This document shows positions 6,828 to 15,278 of a stretch of DNA of 27,642 nt, one piece after another. Made by a program: the position numbers and the translations under genes. Within the stretch, counting starts at the first letter, position 1. Each line of letters opens with the position of its first letter. Under the pieces are notes generated by a model. It made no database searches and was not told the origin of the DNA. It was given only the letters and a program-made list of their open reading frames with translations. The DNA is from Nitrospira bacterium HGW-Nitrospira-1 (lineage in GTDB: Bacteria; Nitrospirota; Thermodesulfovibrionia; Thermodesulfovibrionales; UBA6898), in contig PGYF01000002.1 in NCBI GenBank assembly GCA_002839535.1, positions 5,205 to 32,846 on the forward strand, written 5' to 3'.

Positions 6828-7706
6828 TCAATAATCCGTATTCTTTATCCGGTATCCATAATATTTTTCTCCCGCTCCAATTGTAAACAGGGCCAGAGCA
6901 ATCCCTGCTATTACATCCACCACATAATGATACCTGCAGTAAACCGTGGAGACAATCAAGGCAAGGGCAACAGGCAGAAAAACAGCAAAGAGTTTTTTTT
7001 CAAAGCGCCAGGCAAGATAGACTACGGTAAGTGTTACGGCAGTATGACCGCTGGGGAAGGCGTCTCTCTTGACCCCTTCAAGCCTGTTGAGGAACTCTTG
7101 GAGGGGGGCTGCCATGAAGAGGCCTTCAAGCGCCCTGCTCTGCAGGTGGTCCATTGTAAATCTCGGGCCAAGGGCAGGCATGAGCATGTATCCAAGGTAT
7201 GACAGATAAAAACAGAGCATGATGAGGAAGAGTGAACGGTCAAACGCCTTATCATTCCCCTTTGCCTTCAGTACAATGCCGAGTGTTATCGGCAGAAAAT
7301 AATAACTCGAATACGCTGTCTGGAGGATATCGGTCAGTAACGGCGTCATGACGCCTTCGAGCATGACTGTCGGGTGTCCGCCAAAGAGCAGATAGTCAAG
7401 CCTTATCAGAAGCGGGTCAATATCGCCTGGGTTTATGTAATGGACGATCCTCTCGAGACTGTCAAAGACAAGGATTATGCATGCCGTAGGGAAGAGAAGG
7501 TCATGCGTCAGATTGACAAGACGGTTTTGGTTCCTTATTTTGATAAGCAGCGCCTGAAAAAAGAGCAGTCCTGAATAGAGCATGATTAGTAAAATGGGGT
7601 TGGCTACCCTCCGGTAAAAAACCGCTGTAATAAGCGTAAGGAAGAACAGGAAGGCAAGGTTCAGCGCATCTGCAGGTCTGAGATTGCGGATACTGTTTTT
7701 GTTCAT
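6828..7706 (-). CDS. PAP2-superfamily integral membrane protein
   Basis: The 292-residue protein is mostly hydrophobic, with several membrane spans. PAP2 acid-phosphatase motifs lie in its C-terminal half: RDAFPSGHTAV (SGH at 219-221, the phosphate-contacting serine-glycine-histidine) and CRYHYVVDVIAG (nucleophile-type His260 with Asp264). The upstream region with GGHPTVML and MLMPALGPRF resembles the AUR1/inositol-phosphotransferase-like branch. It is probably a membrane phosphatase or phosphotransferase acting on a lipid phosphate; the substrate cannot be told from sequence. Its ATG overlaps the stop of the upstream NYN gene (ATGA), so the pair is translationally coupled. It lies 148 nt upstream of the glnB promoter on the same strand. 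Confidence 0.88.
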   Translation of the reverse strand: MNKNSIRNLRPADALNLAFLFFLTLITAVFYRRVANPILLIMLYSGLLFFQALLIKIRNQNRLVNLTHDLLFPTACIILVFDSLERIVHYINPGDIDPLLIRLDYLLFGGHPTVMLEGVMTPLLTDILQTAYSSYYFLPITLGIVLKAKGNDKAFDRSLFLIMLCFYLSYLGYMLMPALGPRFTMDHLQSRALEGLFMAAPLQEFLNRLEGVKRDAFPSGHTAVTLTVVYLAWRFEKKLFAVFLPVALALIVSTVYCRYHYVVDVIAGIALALFTIGAGEKYYGYRIKNTDY

Positions 7707-8197
7707 AGTTTTTTGCGCGCCCTCATCAAGGCCTTTTCCTTTTTCGAAGGCTTCAGGGGGTTGCCTTTCCTCTGACGGTCTTCGTCATAATCTTCTTCTA
7801 TAAGTTCGTATTCCCAGACTGCGAATATCCCGCGCTTGTTGATAAAGGACTGGAATTCCGATGAGGGAATGGGCGCTGAACCGCAAGACCACGCATGGGA
7901 CATTATCTCCCTGTCTGAACTTATGACGATCCACTCTTTCTTTTCCCTGCTGATTATTCTTTTGATGACAGCATCCGCTTTTTCGCCAAGCCTGGAGTAG
8001 ATGACCCTTACTCCGCCGGTTATTGACAGATCTTCTTTGCTGCTGCCGGATTTCCAGCCGTCAAAGACAACGGTGATATCATGGCCTTTTATCTTTTTGT
8101 ATTCGATAAGCTGGAGGATGAGCTGCTCCCTCTGCCTGTTCAAGTCGTCATGATCAATGCCGATCAGGTTATACCCGTCTATAATGATTGATGAAAT
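7703..8197 (-). CDS. NYN-domain (YacP-like) RNase-type protein, probable ATT start
   Basis: The reading frame from 8197 gives about 164 residues starting ISSIIIDGYNLIGIDHDD, which is the standard N-terminus of YacP/NYN-domain proteins; the Asp of IIDGYN is a metal-binding catalytic residue. Further motifs are ITVVFDGW, GVRVIYS, KADAVIKRII and WIVISSDREI, then a C-terminal acidic/basic tail. The family is PIN-like; Bacillus YacP (Rae1) is a ribosome-associated mRNA endonuclease. The first conventional start is TTG at 8143, which would remove the catalytic IIDGYN motif. Upstream the frame runs back to a stop at 8216-8218 without ATG, GTG or TTG. The best initiator is ATT at 8195-8197, which places the conserved core at the normal distance. 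A frameshift upstream is the alternative. Confidence 0.8.
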   Translation of the reverse strand: MSSIIIDGYNLIGIDHDDLNRQREQLILQLIEYKKIKGHDITVVFDGWKSGSSKEDLSITGGVRVIYSRLGEKADAVIKRIISREKKEWIVISSDREIMSHAWSCGSAPIPSSEFQSFINKRGIFAVWEYELIEEDYDEDRQRKGNPLKPSKKEKALMRARKKL

Positions 8198-8200
8198 GGC

Positions 8201-8596
8201 TTGGCCCTGTCCTTTTTACGAAAAGATTCGGAGAACACATGATGTATTATAACATCAATGCAGGGGCACAGACCGAAATTGACAATTAAAGTCAGATTTT
8301 TTTATATTAGTGTTACAAAGTAAAACCGGACAATAAAAATTCCCGACCAATAAAGAATAAAGAAGGAGGTGAATATCCGGCCGCTGTCCCATTAATATGA
8401 AGGGAATTTTTTGTGTGGACCCCGATACAAGGCATCGAGGAATTTTTTTAATTTATAATACTCCCCAAAAACTGGACAATTGAGGAAAGACCTATACTGA
8501 AATACATATTGCATTAAATAAAGCAGACGCCAGGTCGCTCTACTGGGCCTTCCCTGATGGCTCAAGTTGCATTCCTTATTTTTATGAGGAGGGAAA
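8201..8596. other. AT-rich intergenic region upstream of the Ehr operon
   Basis: This stretch of about 400 nt lies between the divergent NYN gene and ehrA and contains no supportable gene. It must carry the promoters for both directions. A TATAAT at 8454-8459 (plus) has no good -35. An AAGGAGGTGA at 8363-8372 is a perfect ribosome-binding-like sequence but is followed by only an 8-codon frame. Direct and inverted repeats occupy 8322-8480. Near 8424-8450 a weak CGAT/ATCG hairpin is followed by seven T. Confidence 0.5.
8322..8480. repeat. Direct-repeat-bounded AT-rich segment, possible mobile-element remnant
   Basis: AAAACCGGACAAT (8322-8334) and AAAACTGGACAAT (8468-8480) are direct repeats with one mismatch, 146 nt apart. 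Inside, AAAAATTCCC (8335-8344) and GGGAATTTTT (8402-8411) form a perfect 10-bp inverted repeat, with a related GGAATTTTTTT at 8439-8449. No transposase is present. It could be a small non-autonomous element or simply a regulatory region. Confidence 0.4.
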
Positions 8597-10639
8597 GTGA
8601 TATTTACCCCTATTGATATAGCATCTTCAGCTGTGCTTTTATTTTTGTTCCTGGCTATGTTCACTTTTCTTTTAAGCCGGAGGCAGCGGTTGATGATAGA
8701 TATTTGTTTTTCGCTTGCTGCAGCCGCTTCATTGCTTGGCTTTATTGCCGGGGCCTGGACAGTCGCAGGCGGCGTAACAGAGAAGATCGTTTTATTGTTT
8801 GGTCTTCCTGACCTGCCGTTTCATCTGCGGCTTGATCCACTTTCAGGGTTCTTTCTTACGGTCATAGGACTGTTATCATTTTTTGTCTCTGTTTATTCTA
8901 TCGGATATGTCAGGGGGTTTCTGGGGAAAAGATCAGTAACAAGCCTCGTTGTATTTTATTGCCTCTTTATCGCCGGGATGTTTATGGTGGTCATGGCAGA
9001 CGATGCCCTGATTTTTCTCATATCATGGGAGATTATGGCAGCAGCCTCGTACTTCCTCGTTTTGTTTGAGCATGAGCGCATAGAAAACAGACGGGCGGCC
9101 TTTCTCTACATGGTGGTTGCCCATGTTGGCGCTATCGCCATCCTTTTGTCTTTTGGTATATTGGCAGGCCTGGCAACAGGCTTCAAAGATTTCAGCGGTT
9201 ATACCTTCGACGCCATGCGCGCCACGCAGTTTCCTGTTGGCGGGGCAACCGCTGCTTTTCTGTTGGCCTTTTTCGGGTTTGCCGCAAAGGCCGGAATAGT
9301 CCCGCTGCATGTCTGGCTGCCTGAGGCACACCCTGTAGCGCCTTCAAACGTCTCCGCACTGATGAGCGGTGTGATGCTCAAGACCGCCATATACGGCATA
9401 ATCCGTGTAACCTTTGACCTCATCAAGGTATTCCCCTGGTGGTGGGGGGCGCTGGCGCTGGCGCTGGGGCTTATATCCGCTGTTATGGGCGTGCTCTATG
9501 CGCTTATGCAGCATGATTTAAAGAGGCTGCTTGCGTATCATTCTGTTGAAAACATCGGCATTATTCTCATCGGCATTGGTCTTGCGATGATATTTACTTC
9601 ATTTAAGCTGCCGTTACTGGCAGCCCTTGCCCTTATCGCAGGGCTTTACCACACCATGAATCACGCCATGTTCAAGGGCCTTCTGTTTATGGGCGCGGGC
9701 GCCGTGCTCCACGCTACGAACGAACGGAACATGGAAGAGATGGGCGGCCTCATCCACCGGATGCCCTGGACCGCTGCGCTTTTTCTTGTGGGCTGTGTCT
9801 CGATTTCTGCGCTGCCGCCCTTTAACGGGTTTGTATCTGAATGGCTCACCTTTCAGGCTTTTCTGCTTTCGCCTGGGCTGCCCAACCCTTTGTTAAAATT
9901 GCTTATCCCGCTTGGCGCTGCGCTTTTGGCCCTTACCGGGGCGCTTGCCGCTGCCTGTTTTGTAAAGGCCTTCGGGGTGACTTTTTTAGGCCATTGGAGA
10001 GGTCACCATAATCCCTCTGTCCATGAAGCAAACTGGCCCATGCGTTTTGGGATGATAATGGCGGCGCTTACCTGTCTTTTACTCGGGATTTTACCTGCCA
10101 TGTTTATCGGCTGGATGGATACGCTTTCAGCGCAATTGGTCGGGTCGAAGATCGGCGCATCATCTGGAGCTTACGGTTGGATGTGGCTTACGCCTGTTGC
10201 CCCTGAACGCGCCTCATACTCCGGCATGATCGTTTTTTGGGGGATAATGGCGGTAGTAGTTTCGACATTCCTTCTCCTGCATGTGCGGCCCGGCAAGATA
10301 CACCGGGCGCCTGTCTGGGACTGCGGGTTTGAAAAGATCAATCCACGGATGCAGTACAATGCGACGTCATTTGCCATGCCTATTCGGAGGATATTCGGTT
10401 TCCTGTTCAGCATCAGGGAGCGGGTCAGGGCAGGTTCCAACCCAGGTCATGCAGCCTTCCCCGTAAGACTGAATTATTCGCTCCGCATACGGGATCGTTT
10501 CTGGGGATGGTTGTATCAGCCGATCGTTGTATCCAGTTTCTGGATAGCGCGTCATCTCGGCAGGCTTCAGCAGGGCCGCATACAGGTCTATCTTATTTAT
10601 TCTTTTATAACTATTATTGTCCTTCTGGTGTTTCTGTGA
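8597..10639 (+). CDS. ehrA: Antiporter-like membrane subunit A of Ehr complex (HyfB/NuoL-like)
   Basis: The 680-residue, many-span protein belongs to the Mrp-antiporter/NuoL-M-N/HyfB family that translocates ions in complex I-like enzymes. The core has the trans-membrane glutamate LISWEIMAAAS (Glu145), the lysine of FAAKAGIVPLHVWLPEAH (Lys231), a second lysine in SGVMLKTAIYG (Lys262), and a typical LKRLLAYHSVENIG segment. The C-terminal third contains a long soluble part (VRPGKIHRAPVWDCGF) as in hydrogenase-4 component B. It starts at GTG 8597 behind AGGAGGG (8587-8593). The stop overlaps the next start (TGATG). It is the first gene of six tightly coupled genes. HyfB is the alternative name; Ehr is chosen because the large subunit lacks Ni ligands. 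Confidence 0.9.
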   Translation: MIFTPIDIASSAVLLFLFLAMFTFLLSRRQRLMIDICFSLAAAASLLGFIAGAWTVAGGVTEKIVLLFGLPDLPFHLRLDPLSGFFLTVIGLLSFFVSVYSIGYVRGFLGKRSVTSLVVFYCLFIAGMFMVVMADDALIFLISWEIMAAASYFLVLFEHERIENRRAAFLYMVVAHVGAIAILLSFGILAGLATGFKDFSGYTFDAMRATQFPVGGATAAFLLAFFGFAAKAGIVPLHVWLPEAHPVAPSNVSALMSGVMLKTAIYGIIRVTFDLIKVFPWWWGALALALGLISAVMGVLYALMQHDLKRLLAYHSVENIGIILIGIGLAMIFTSFKLPLLAALALIAGLYHTMNHAMFKGLLFMGAGAVLHATNERNMEEMGGLIHRMPWTAALFLVGCVSISALPPFNGFVSEWLTFQAFLLSPGLPNPLLKLLIPLGAALLALTGALAAACFVKAFGVTFLGHWRGHHNPSVHEANWPMRFGMIMAALTCLLLGILPAMFIGWMDTLSAQLVGSKIGASSGAYGWMWLTPVAPERASYSGMIVFWGIMAVVVSTFLLLHVRPGKIHRAPVWDCGFEKINPRMQYNATSFAMPIRRIFGFLFSIRERVRAGSNPGHAAFPVRLNYSLRIRDRFWGWLYQPIVVSSFWIARHLGRLQQGRIQVYLIYSFITIIVLLVFL

Positions 10640-11583
10640 TGAAGCTGTATCCCTTTGTTATAGAGATTTTACAGATCCTTGTTCTCCTTGCAATTGCGCC
10701 TGTTTTTGCCGGATGGGTGAAGATGCTGAAATGCTGGTCACAGGGCCGCAGTTCTCCTGGACTGTTTCAGCCTTACAGGGACATCAGAAAGCTCTTTTCC
10801 AAGGATGTTGTGCTGGCTGAAAATGCCTCGTGGATATTTCGTTTTACCCCTTATCTTGTCTTTGGGGTGGCCTTGCTTGCAGGCTGCATCATCCCAATAC
10901 TGTCTACGGATCTGCCTTTGGCAGCCACAGCTGATGTTATTGTGCTGGTGAGTCTCTTTGCCATTGCGCGATTCTTTACAGCATTGGCCGGCATGGATAT
11001 AGGCACGGCCTTTGGCGGCATGGGCTCAAGCCGTGAAATGACGATCGCATCGCTTGCAGAGCCTGCGATGCTCATGGCGATCTTTACCATGTCACTGGCC
11101 GGCGGAACCACATCGCTTTCTCAGATGACGCAGGTCATCCTGAGCGGCCAGTCGGTCTTCAGGCCTTCAATGGCATTTGCATTTCTGGCCTTTCTTCTGG
11201 TAGCCATAGCAGAGACCGGGCGGATACCGGTAGACAATCCTGCAACCCATCTGGAGCTTACAATGATCCATGAAGCGATGATACTGGAATACTCCGGCAG
11301 GTATCTTGCGCTTGTTGAATGGGCAGGGATGATGAAACTCTTTCTTTTTTTCACGCTCGGGATAGCGGCTTTTTTCCCCTGGGGTATTGCTGCCTCAGGC
11401 GACCTTTACGCCGTATTTTCAGCATTCTTTTTTATGGGTCTGAAGCTTGGCATTGAGGCTGTTTTTCTCGTATTGATAGAGACAGGGCTGGCGAAAATGC
11501 GGCTTTTTCGCCTGACCGAATTCCTCGGGTCTGCCTTTTTACTGGCTACGCTGGGGATGTTATCATATTTTATTCTGGAGTAA
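10639..11583 (+). CDS. ehrB: NuoH/HyfC-like membrane subunit B of Ehr complex
   Basis: The product of 314 residues is the membrane anchor that couples the hydrophilic arm to the ion channel in complex I, hydrogenase-4 and Ehr enzymes. Family features are the loop SQGRSSPGLFQPYRDIRKLF near residues 34-53, EPAMLMAIFTMS, and the charged loop AETGRIPVDNPATHLELTMIHE that is diagnostic of NuoH-type subunits. An open frame continues upstream to 10507, but that part is the ehrA gene in another frame. The ATG at 10639 overlaps the ehrA stop and gives the normal length (E. coli HyfC is of nearly identical size). Confidence 0.92.
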   Translation: MKLYPFVIEILQILVLLAIAPVFAGWVKMLKCWSQGRSSPGLFQPYRDIRKLFSKDVVLAENASWIFRFTPYLVFGVALLAGCIIPILSTDLPLAATADVIVLVSLFAIARFFTALAGMDIGTAFGGMGSSREMTIASLAEPAMLMAIFTMSLAGGTTSLSQMTQVILSGQSVFRPSMAFAFLAFLLVAIAETGRIPVDNPATHLELTMIHEAMILEYSGRYLALVEWAGMMKLFLFFTLGIAAFFPWGIAASGDLYAVFSAFFFMGLKLGIEAVFLVLIETGLAKMRLFRLTEFLGSAFLLATLGMLSYFILE

Positions 11584-12249
11584 ATGACTATGCAGATTGC
11601 GGCACAGATAATCGGTTTCCTTGCAGCGCTCGTGCTCCTGACAGCATTTGGTATGCTGGTGCAGAGGAGGATGACCGCGCTTATCCATCTCTTTGCCTGG
11701 CAGGGGCTTTTTCTTTCGATAAGCACTGCGGTTGTGGGTTTTATGGCCGGCCAGCGTCATCTCTACATATCGTCGCTTCTGACGCTGTCACTGAAGGTTA
11801 TTTTGCTGCCCTATATCCTGCATGTTCTTGTCCGGAGGCTGAGAATCCACAGGGAAATAGAGACAGTGGTAAACGTCCCGCTTACCATGCTGATAGGGGT
11901 AGCGCTCGTCATTTTTTCCTATCATCTGACCGCGCCTGTCAGGGAGCTTTCGACTCTTGTAACGCGTTCAGTGCTCCCGATAGCGCTTGCAACAGTCCTG
12001 ATCGGGCTTTTGATGATGATAACCAGAAGACATGCTGTAACCCAGATAATAGGTTTCCTTGCGATGGAAAACGGCCTGTTTTTCGCAGCCACCAGCGCGA
12101 CATACGGGATGCCCCTTGTGGTTGAACTCGGCGTTGCCCTCGATGTATTGATTGCGGCGTTTATTTTCGGAATATTCTTCTTTCATATACACACGTCTTT
12201 TGACAGCCTGAATGTTGAGCAGATGGCAAGACTCAAGGAGGGTGACTGA
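11584..12249 (+). CDS. ehrC: HyfE/NuoK-like small membrane subunit C of Ehr complex
   Basis: This 221-residue hydrophobic protein is HyfE-like, with a C-terminal NuoK-like portion (GFLAMENGLFFAATSATYGMP, then VALDVLIAAFIFGIFFFHI). The buried glutamate in AMENG is the conserved NuoK-type residue. Size agrees with HyfE. Two in-frame ATGs are close, 11584 and 11590. A GGAG lies at 11577-11580, only 3 nt before the first and 9 nt before the second, so initiation at 11590 is at least as likely. It directly abuts ehrB and ehrD. Confidence 0.9.
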   Translation: MTMQIAAQIIGFLAALVLLTAFGMLVQRRMTALIHLFAWQGLFLSISTAVVGFMAGQRHLYISSLLTLSLKVILLPYILHVLVRRLRIHREIETVVNVPLTMLIGVALVIFSYHLTAPVRELSTLVTRSVLPIALATVLIGLLMMITRRHAVTQIIGFLAMENGLFFAATSATYGMPLVVELGVALDVLIAAFIFGIFFFHIHTSFDSLNVEQMARLKEGD

Positions 12250-13698
12250 ATGGAACTGCTCGTTTTACTTGTAGCGCCGCTTCTTGCCGCTGTTGCCCTG
12301 GGGTTTGTCGGCGACAGAAAGTTCGCCCCTGAGATAAACATTCTGGGCTCTGCTTTAACATTTCTGGCCGGGCTTGTGCTTGCCTTGAAGGTATATTACG
12401 GAGGCCCGATGCTTGCAGGAGGGAAGTTTTTCTTTGTAGACGCCTTTAATGTCTATCTTTGTGTGCTCACCTCTTTTGTCTCAATGACAACAGCGATATT
12501 CAGCAGGAGATATATGCGCAGGGAGAGAGAGCATGGCAGTGTCGGCCACTGGGGTATGCGGTTTTATCATGCGATGTTCCAGCTCTTTATTTTTGCAATG
12601 CTGCTTTGTCTTTTGACCAATAACGTAGGCGTCTTGTGGATTGCGATGGAACTGGCCACCCTGTCCACAGTGCTGCTTGTATCACTCTATCGGACGCCGC
12701 GAGCGATCGAGGCTGCATGGAAATATTTTATCCTCTGCGGTGTTGGTATTGCCCAGGCGCTTTTTGGCACAGTGCTCCTTTATTTTGCCGCTGAAAAAGT
12801 GCTGGGCGAAGGCGGGGAGGCGCTCCTGTGGACAAACCTGAGCCGGGTGAGCGGAAGTCTTGAGCCCACAGTCATGTCTTTGGCCTTTGTCTTTCTTATG
12901 GTAGGATACGGCACAAAAGTGGGGCTCGTCCCTCTTCATAACTGGCTCCCTGACGCGCACAGCGAGGGGCCTACGCCGGTCTCTGCGGTGCTTTCAGGCC
13001 TGTTATTGAATATTGCGCTCTATGCCCTGGTGAGATGCAAGACGCTTGTTGACGGTTCAACCGGAACGCATTTTGCCGGCAACATCATGATGGGCTTTGG
13101 CCTGCTTTCTATCCTGGTTGCGGCGTTCTCTTTGCTGAGACAGAAGGACATCAAGCGCATGTTTTCCTATTCTTCCATAGAGCATATGGGGATAACGACC
13201 TTTGCCTTTGGCCTGGGAACTCCCCTTGCAACCTTTGGCGGCCTCCTTCATATGCTCGTCCATAGCCTGGCAAAATCCTCGATATTTTTTACTGTGGGAC
13301 ACGTATCGCAGATGCATCAGACACAGGATATGGACAGGATACGGGGCATTATCAAAGGCAGTCCGCTTGTCGGCTGGGGATTGATGATCGGGGTCATGGC
13401 GATTATCGGGATGCCTCCTTTCGGGGTTTTTACGAGCGAGTTTCTGATACTGACTGCAACAATAAAGGACGCTCCTTTCCTGACCCCCTTTCTCCTCGTC
13501 GGGCTTGGGGTAGCCTTTGCCGCGCTCCTCAGAAGGGTGCAGCCGATGGTCTTTGGAGATGCGCCTTCATACCAGAAGACCTTGAAAGTGGCGCATATGC
13601 CTGTTTTGCTGCATATTGTACTGGTTCTGGCTATCGGTGTTTATCTGCCGGATTTCCTCAGCCTGTGGTTCCATAAGGCAGTGGAGTTAATGAAATGA
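12250..13698 (+). CDS. ehrD: Antiporter-like membrane subunit D of Ehr complex (HyfF/NuoM-like)
   Basis: The second antiporter-type subunit has 482 residues. Core motifs are LWIAMELATLSTVLLVSLYR with the membrane glutamate, and VGYGTKVGLVPLHNWLPDAHSEGPTPVSAVLSG with the channel lysine. The following segment reads GLLLNIALYALVR, with Asn where ehrA has Lys262. Later, LLRQKDIKRMFSYSSIEHMG and the conserved HSLAKSSIFFTVG are present. The ATG at 12250 directly follows the ehrC stop and is preceded by an AGGAGGG ribosome binding site. Its stop overlaps the ehrL ATG (ATGA). Two antiporter-like subunits suggest more than one ion pathway per complex. Confidence 0.92.
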   Translation: MELLVLLVAPLLAAVALGFVGDRKFAPEINILGSALTFLAGLVLALKVYYGGPMLAGGKFFFVDAFNVYLCVLTSFVSMTTAIFSRRYMRREREHGSVGHWGMRFYHAMFQLFIFAMLLCLLTNNVGVLWIAMELATLSTVLLVSLYRTPRAIEAAWKYFILCGVGIAQALFGTVLLYFAAEKVLGEGGEALLWTNLSRVSGSLEPTVMSLAFVFLMVGYGTKVGLVPLHNWLPDAHSEGPTPVSAVLSGLLLNIALYALVRCKTLVDGSTGTHFAGNIMMGFGLLSILVAAFSLLRQKDIKRMFSYSSIEHMGITTFAFGLGTPLATFGGLLHMLVHSLAKSSIFFTVGHVSQMHQTQDMDRIRGIIKGSPLVGWGLMIGVMAIIGMPPFGVFTSEFLILTATIKDAPFLTPFLLVGLGVAFAALLRRVQPMVFGDAPSYQKTLKVAHMPVLLHIVLVLAIGVYLPDFLSLWFHKAVELMK

Positions 13699-15278
13699 GC
13701 ATATTGAAAAAAGCAATAATCTCATCACTTGGCAAGGCCGTACAATTCATTGAGGCATACCAGTATCCGGTCTCTGTACACTACTGCGCAGTGCCGAGAG
13801 AGAAGTTTACGGACGCTGCAAAGGCTATGAAAAACGAGTATGCCCTGCTTGCTGCGGAATGGGCGACAGATGAAACTCTGTTTGGAAGAGGTTATGGAAT
13901 ATTCGCCTGTTACCGGTGGGGATCTGAATATCTTATCGTAAAAATCCAGATTCCGGCAGATGATCCTGCGTTTCCGAGCATTACGAATATCTTTCTTCCT
14001 GCCTACCGCTTTGAACGGCAGATAGAAAGCCTTATGGGAGTCAAACCGCTCAATCATCCTGACCTCAGACCATGGATTAAATTTGAGGACTGGCCTCAGG
14101 ATGCATACCCCTTGAGAAAGTCATTTGATGCATCAAGGCCCATGCCGAGGGTTGCAGGTCAATACGATTGGATTAAGGCAGAGGGTGAAGGAGTATATGA
14201 GATACCCGTCGGGCCTGTGCATGCAGGCATTATCGAGCCCGGACATTTCCGCTTCCAGGCGGTCGGCGAGACAATTATCAATCTTGAAGAGAGGCTGGGG
14301 TATGTTCATAAGGGCATAGAAAAACGGTTTGAGTCAATGAGATGGGAAGACGGCTTCAGGCTTGCCGGGCGGGTATCGGGCGATACAACGGTTGCGCACA
14401 GCATCGCCTATTGCATGGCGCTTGAGTCCATGACAGGCTGCGCGCTCACGGAAAGGGCGCATTGGCTCAGGGCGATCTTCCTTGAGAGAGAGCGCATAGC
14501 AAACCATCTCGGTGATATCGGCGCTATCTGTAATGATGCTGCCTTTGCCTTTATGCTCTATCAGATGATGAGGCTGAAGGAGATGGTACTGCGCACCAAC
14601 CTTAAACTCTTCGGCCACCGCTTTATCATGGATAAAGTCGTGCCCGGCGGGGTTGTAGTGGACATAGATGAAAAGGGAAAACAGGAGATGCTGGCTGAAC
14701 TGGATTATCTGGCGAAGGATTTTGACAGGCTTGTGGACATATACAGGGAGAACCCTTCCATAGAAGACAGGGTGAGAGACACAGGCGTACTCAAGCCTGA
14801 AAAGGCGCGGGAACTCTGCGTTGTCGGGATAGTTGCAAGGGCAAGCGGACTCAATCTCGATTGCCGCATATATCATCCTTTTCCGCCTTATGACCAGCAT
14901 GATCGCATTGAGTTGGATGTGCCTGTTCCTATTACCGGCGACGTCTATGCGCGGGTAAAGGTGAGGATCGGCGAGGTCAGGGAGTCGATCCGCATTATAC
15001 GGCTGATGCTTGAAGACCTCCCTGCGGGTAGGCTCACCAGCCCGGTGACTTTGCCTTCTGCCGAATGCGCAGGATTTTCTGCTGTCGAAGGCTGGCGCGG
15101 TGAGATAATCTATTGGCTTCAGGCAGGGCCAAAGGGCGAGGTAAACCGGTGTATGGTCAGGGACCCATCCAGCGTAAACTGGCTTGGTCTTGAACAGGCG
15201 ATACACGGGAATATAGTCCCTGATTTTCCGCTCTGCAATAAAAGCTTTAATCAGTCTTATTCAGGGCATGACCTATGA
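13695..15278 (+). CDS. ehrL: Ehr large subunit (NuoC-NuoD/HyfG-like) lacking the NiFe site
   Basis: Residues 1-150 resemble the NuoC domain (LIVKIQIPADDPAFPSITNI, RFERQIESLMG, HPDLRPW, EDWPQDAYPLRKSFD). Residues 160-527 resemble NuoD and the hydrogenase large subunit (VGPVHAGIIEPGHFRF, LGYVHKGIEKRFE). In NiFe hydrogenases the next motif is RxCGxC; here it is RVSGDT (226-231), without cysteine. The C-terminal DPCxxC is also missing: the protein ends DFPLCNKSFNQSYSGHDL. All ten cysteines are isolated, with no CxxC anywhere, so no NiFe centre can form and no C-terminal cleavage site is seen. This is diagnostic of Ehr-type complexes. The gene overlaps ehrD and ehrS by ATGA junctions. Confidence 0.93.
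   Translation: MSILKKAIISSLGKAVQFIEAYQYPVSVHYCAVPREKFTDAAKAMKNEYALLAAEWATDETLFGRGYGIFACYRWGSEYLIVKIQIPADDPAFPSITNIFLPAYRFERQIESLMGVKPLNHPDLRPWIKFEDWPQDAYPLRKSFDASRPMPRVAGQYDWIKAEGEGVYEIPVGPVHAGIIEPGHFRFQAVGETIINLEERLGYVHKGIEKRFESMRWEDGFRLAGRVSGDTTVAHSIAYCMALESMTGCALTERAHWLRAIFLERERIANHLGDIGAICNDAAFAFMLYQMMRLKEMVLRTNLKLFGHRFIMDKVVPGGVVVDIDEKGKQEMLAELDYLAKDFDRLVDIYRENPSIEDRVRDTGVLKPEKARELCVVGIVARASGLNLDCRIYHPFPPYDQHDRIELDVPVPITGDVYARVKVRIGEVRESIRIIRLMLEDLPAGRLTSPVTLPSAECAGFSAVEGWRGEIIYWLQAGPKGEVNRCMVRDPSSVNWLGLEQAIHGNIVPDFPLCNKSFNQSYSGHDL

Noticed and set aside
6693..7202. 169-codon plus-strand frame over the PAP2 gene and glnB upstream region
   Set aside because: It is antisense to the PAP2-family gene, which has clear motifs; the predicted protein shows no family features.
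8363..8398. Leader peptide behind a perfect AAGGAGGTGA upstream of ehrA
   Set aside because: The only frame is 8 codons from a GTG that overlaps the ribosome-binding-like sequence, so spacing is unsuitable.
8558..8571. TGGCTCAAGTTGCA, sigma-54-like sequence upstream of ehrA
   Set aside because: GG and GC are 10 nt apart instead of the required 12, so it is not a valid -24/-12 promoter despite the tempting link with formate hydrogenlyase regulation.
10507..10638. Upstream extension of the NuoH-like gene by 44 residues
   Set aside because: The extra part is the ehrA coding sequence read in another frame. ATG 10639 overlaps the ehrA stop and gives the family length.
14334..15206. 290-codon open frame antisense to ehrL
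   Set aside because: It is a shadow of a strongly conserved gene; no motif, start signal or homology-like pattern is seen in the product.
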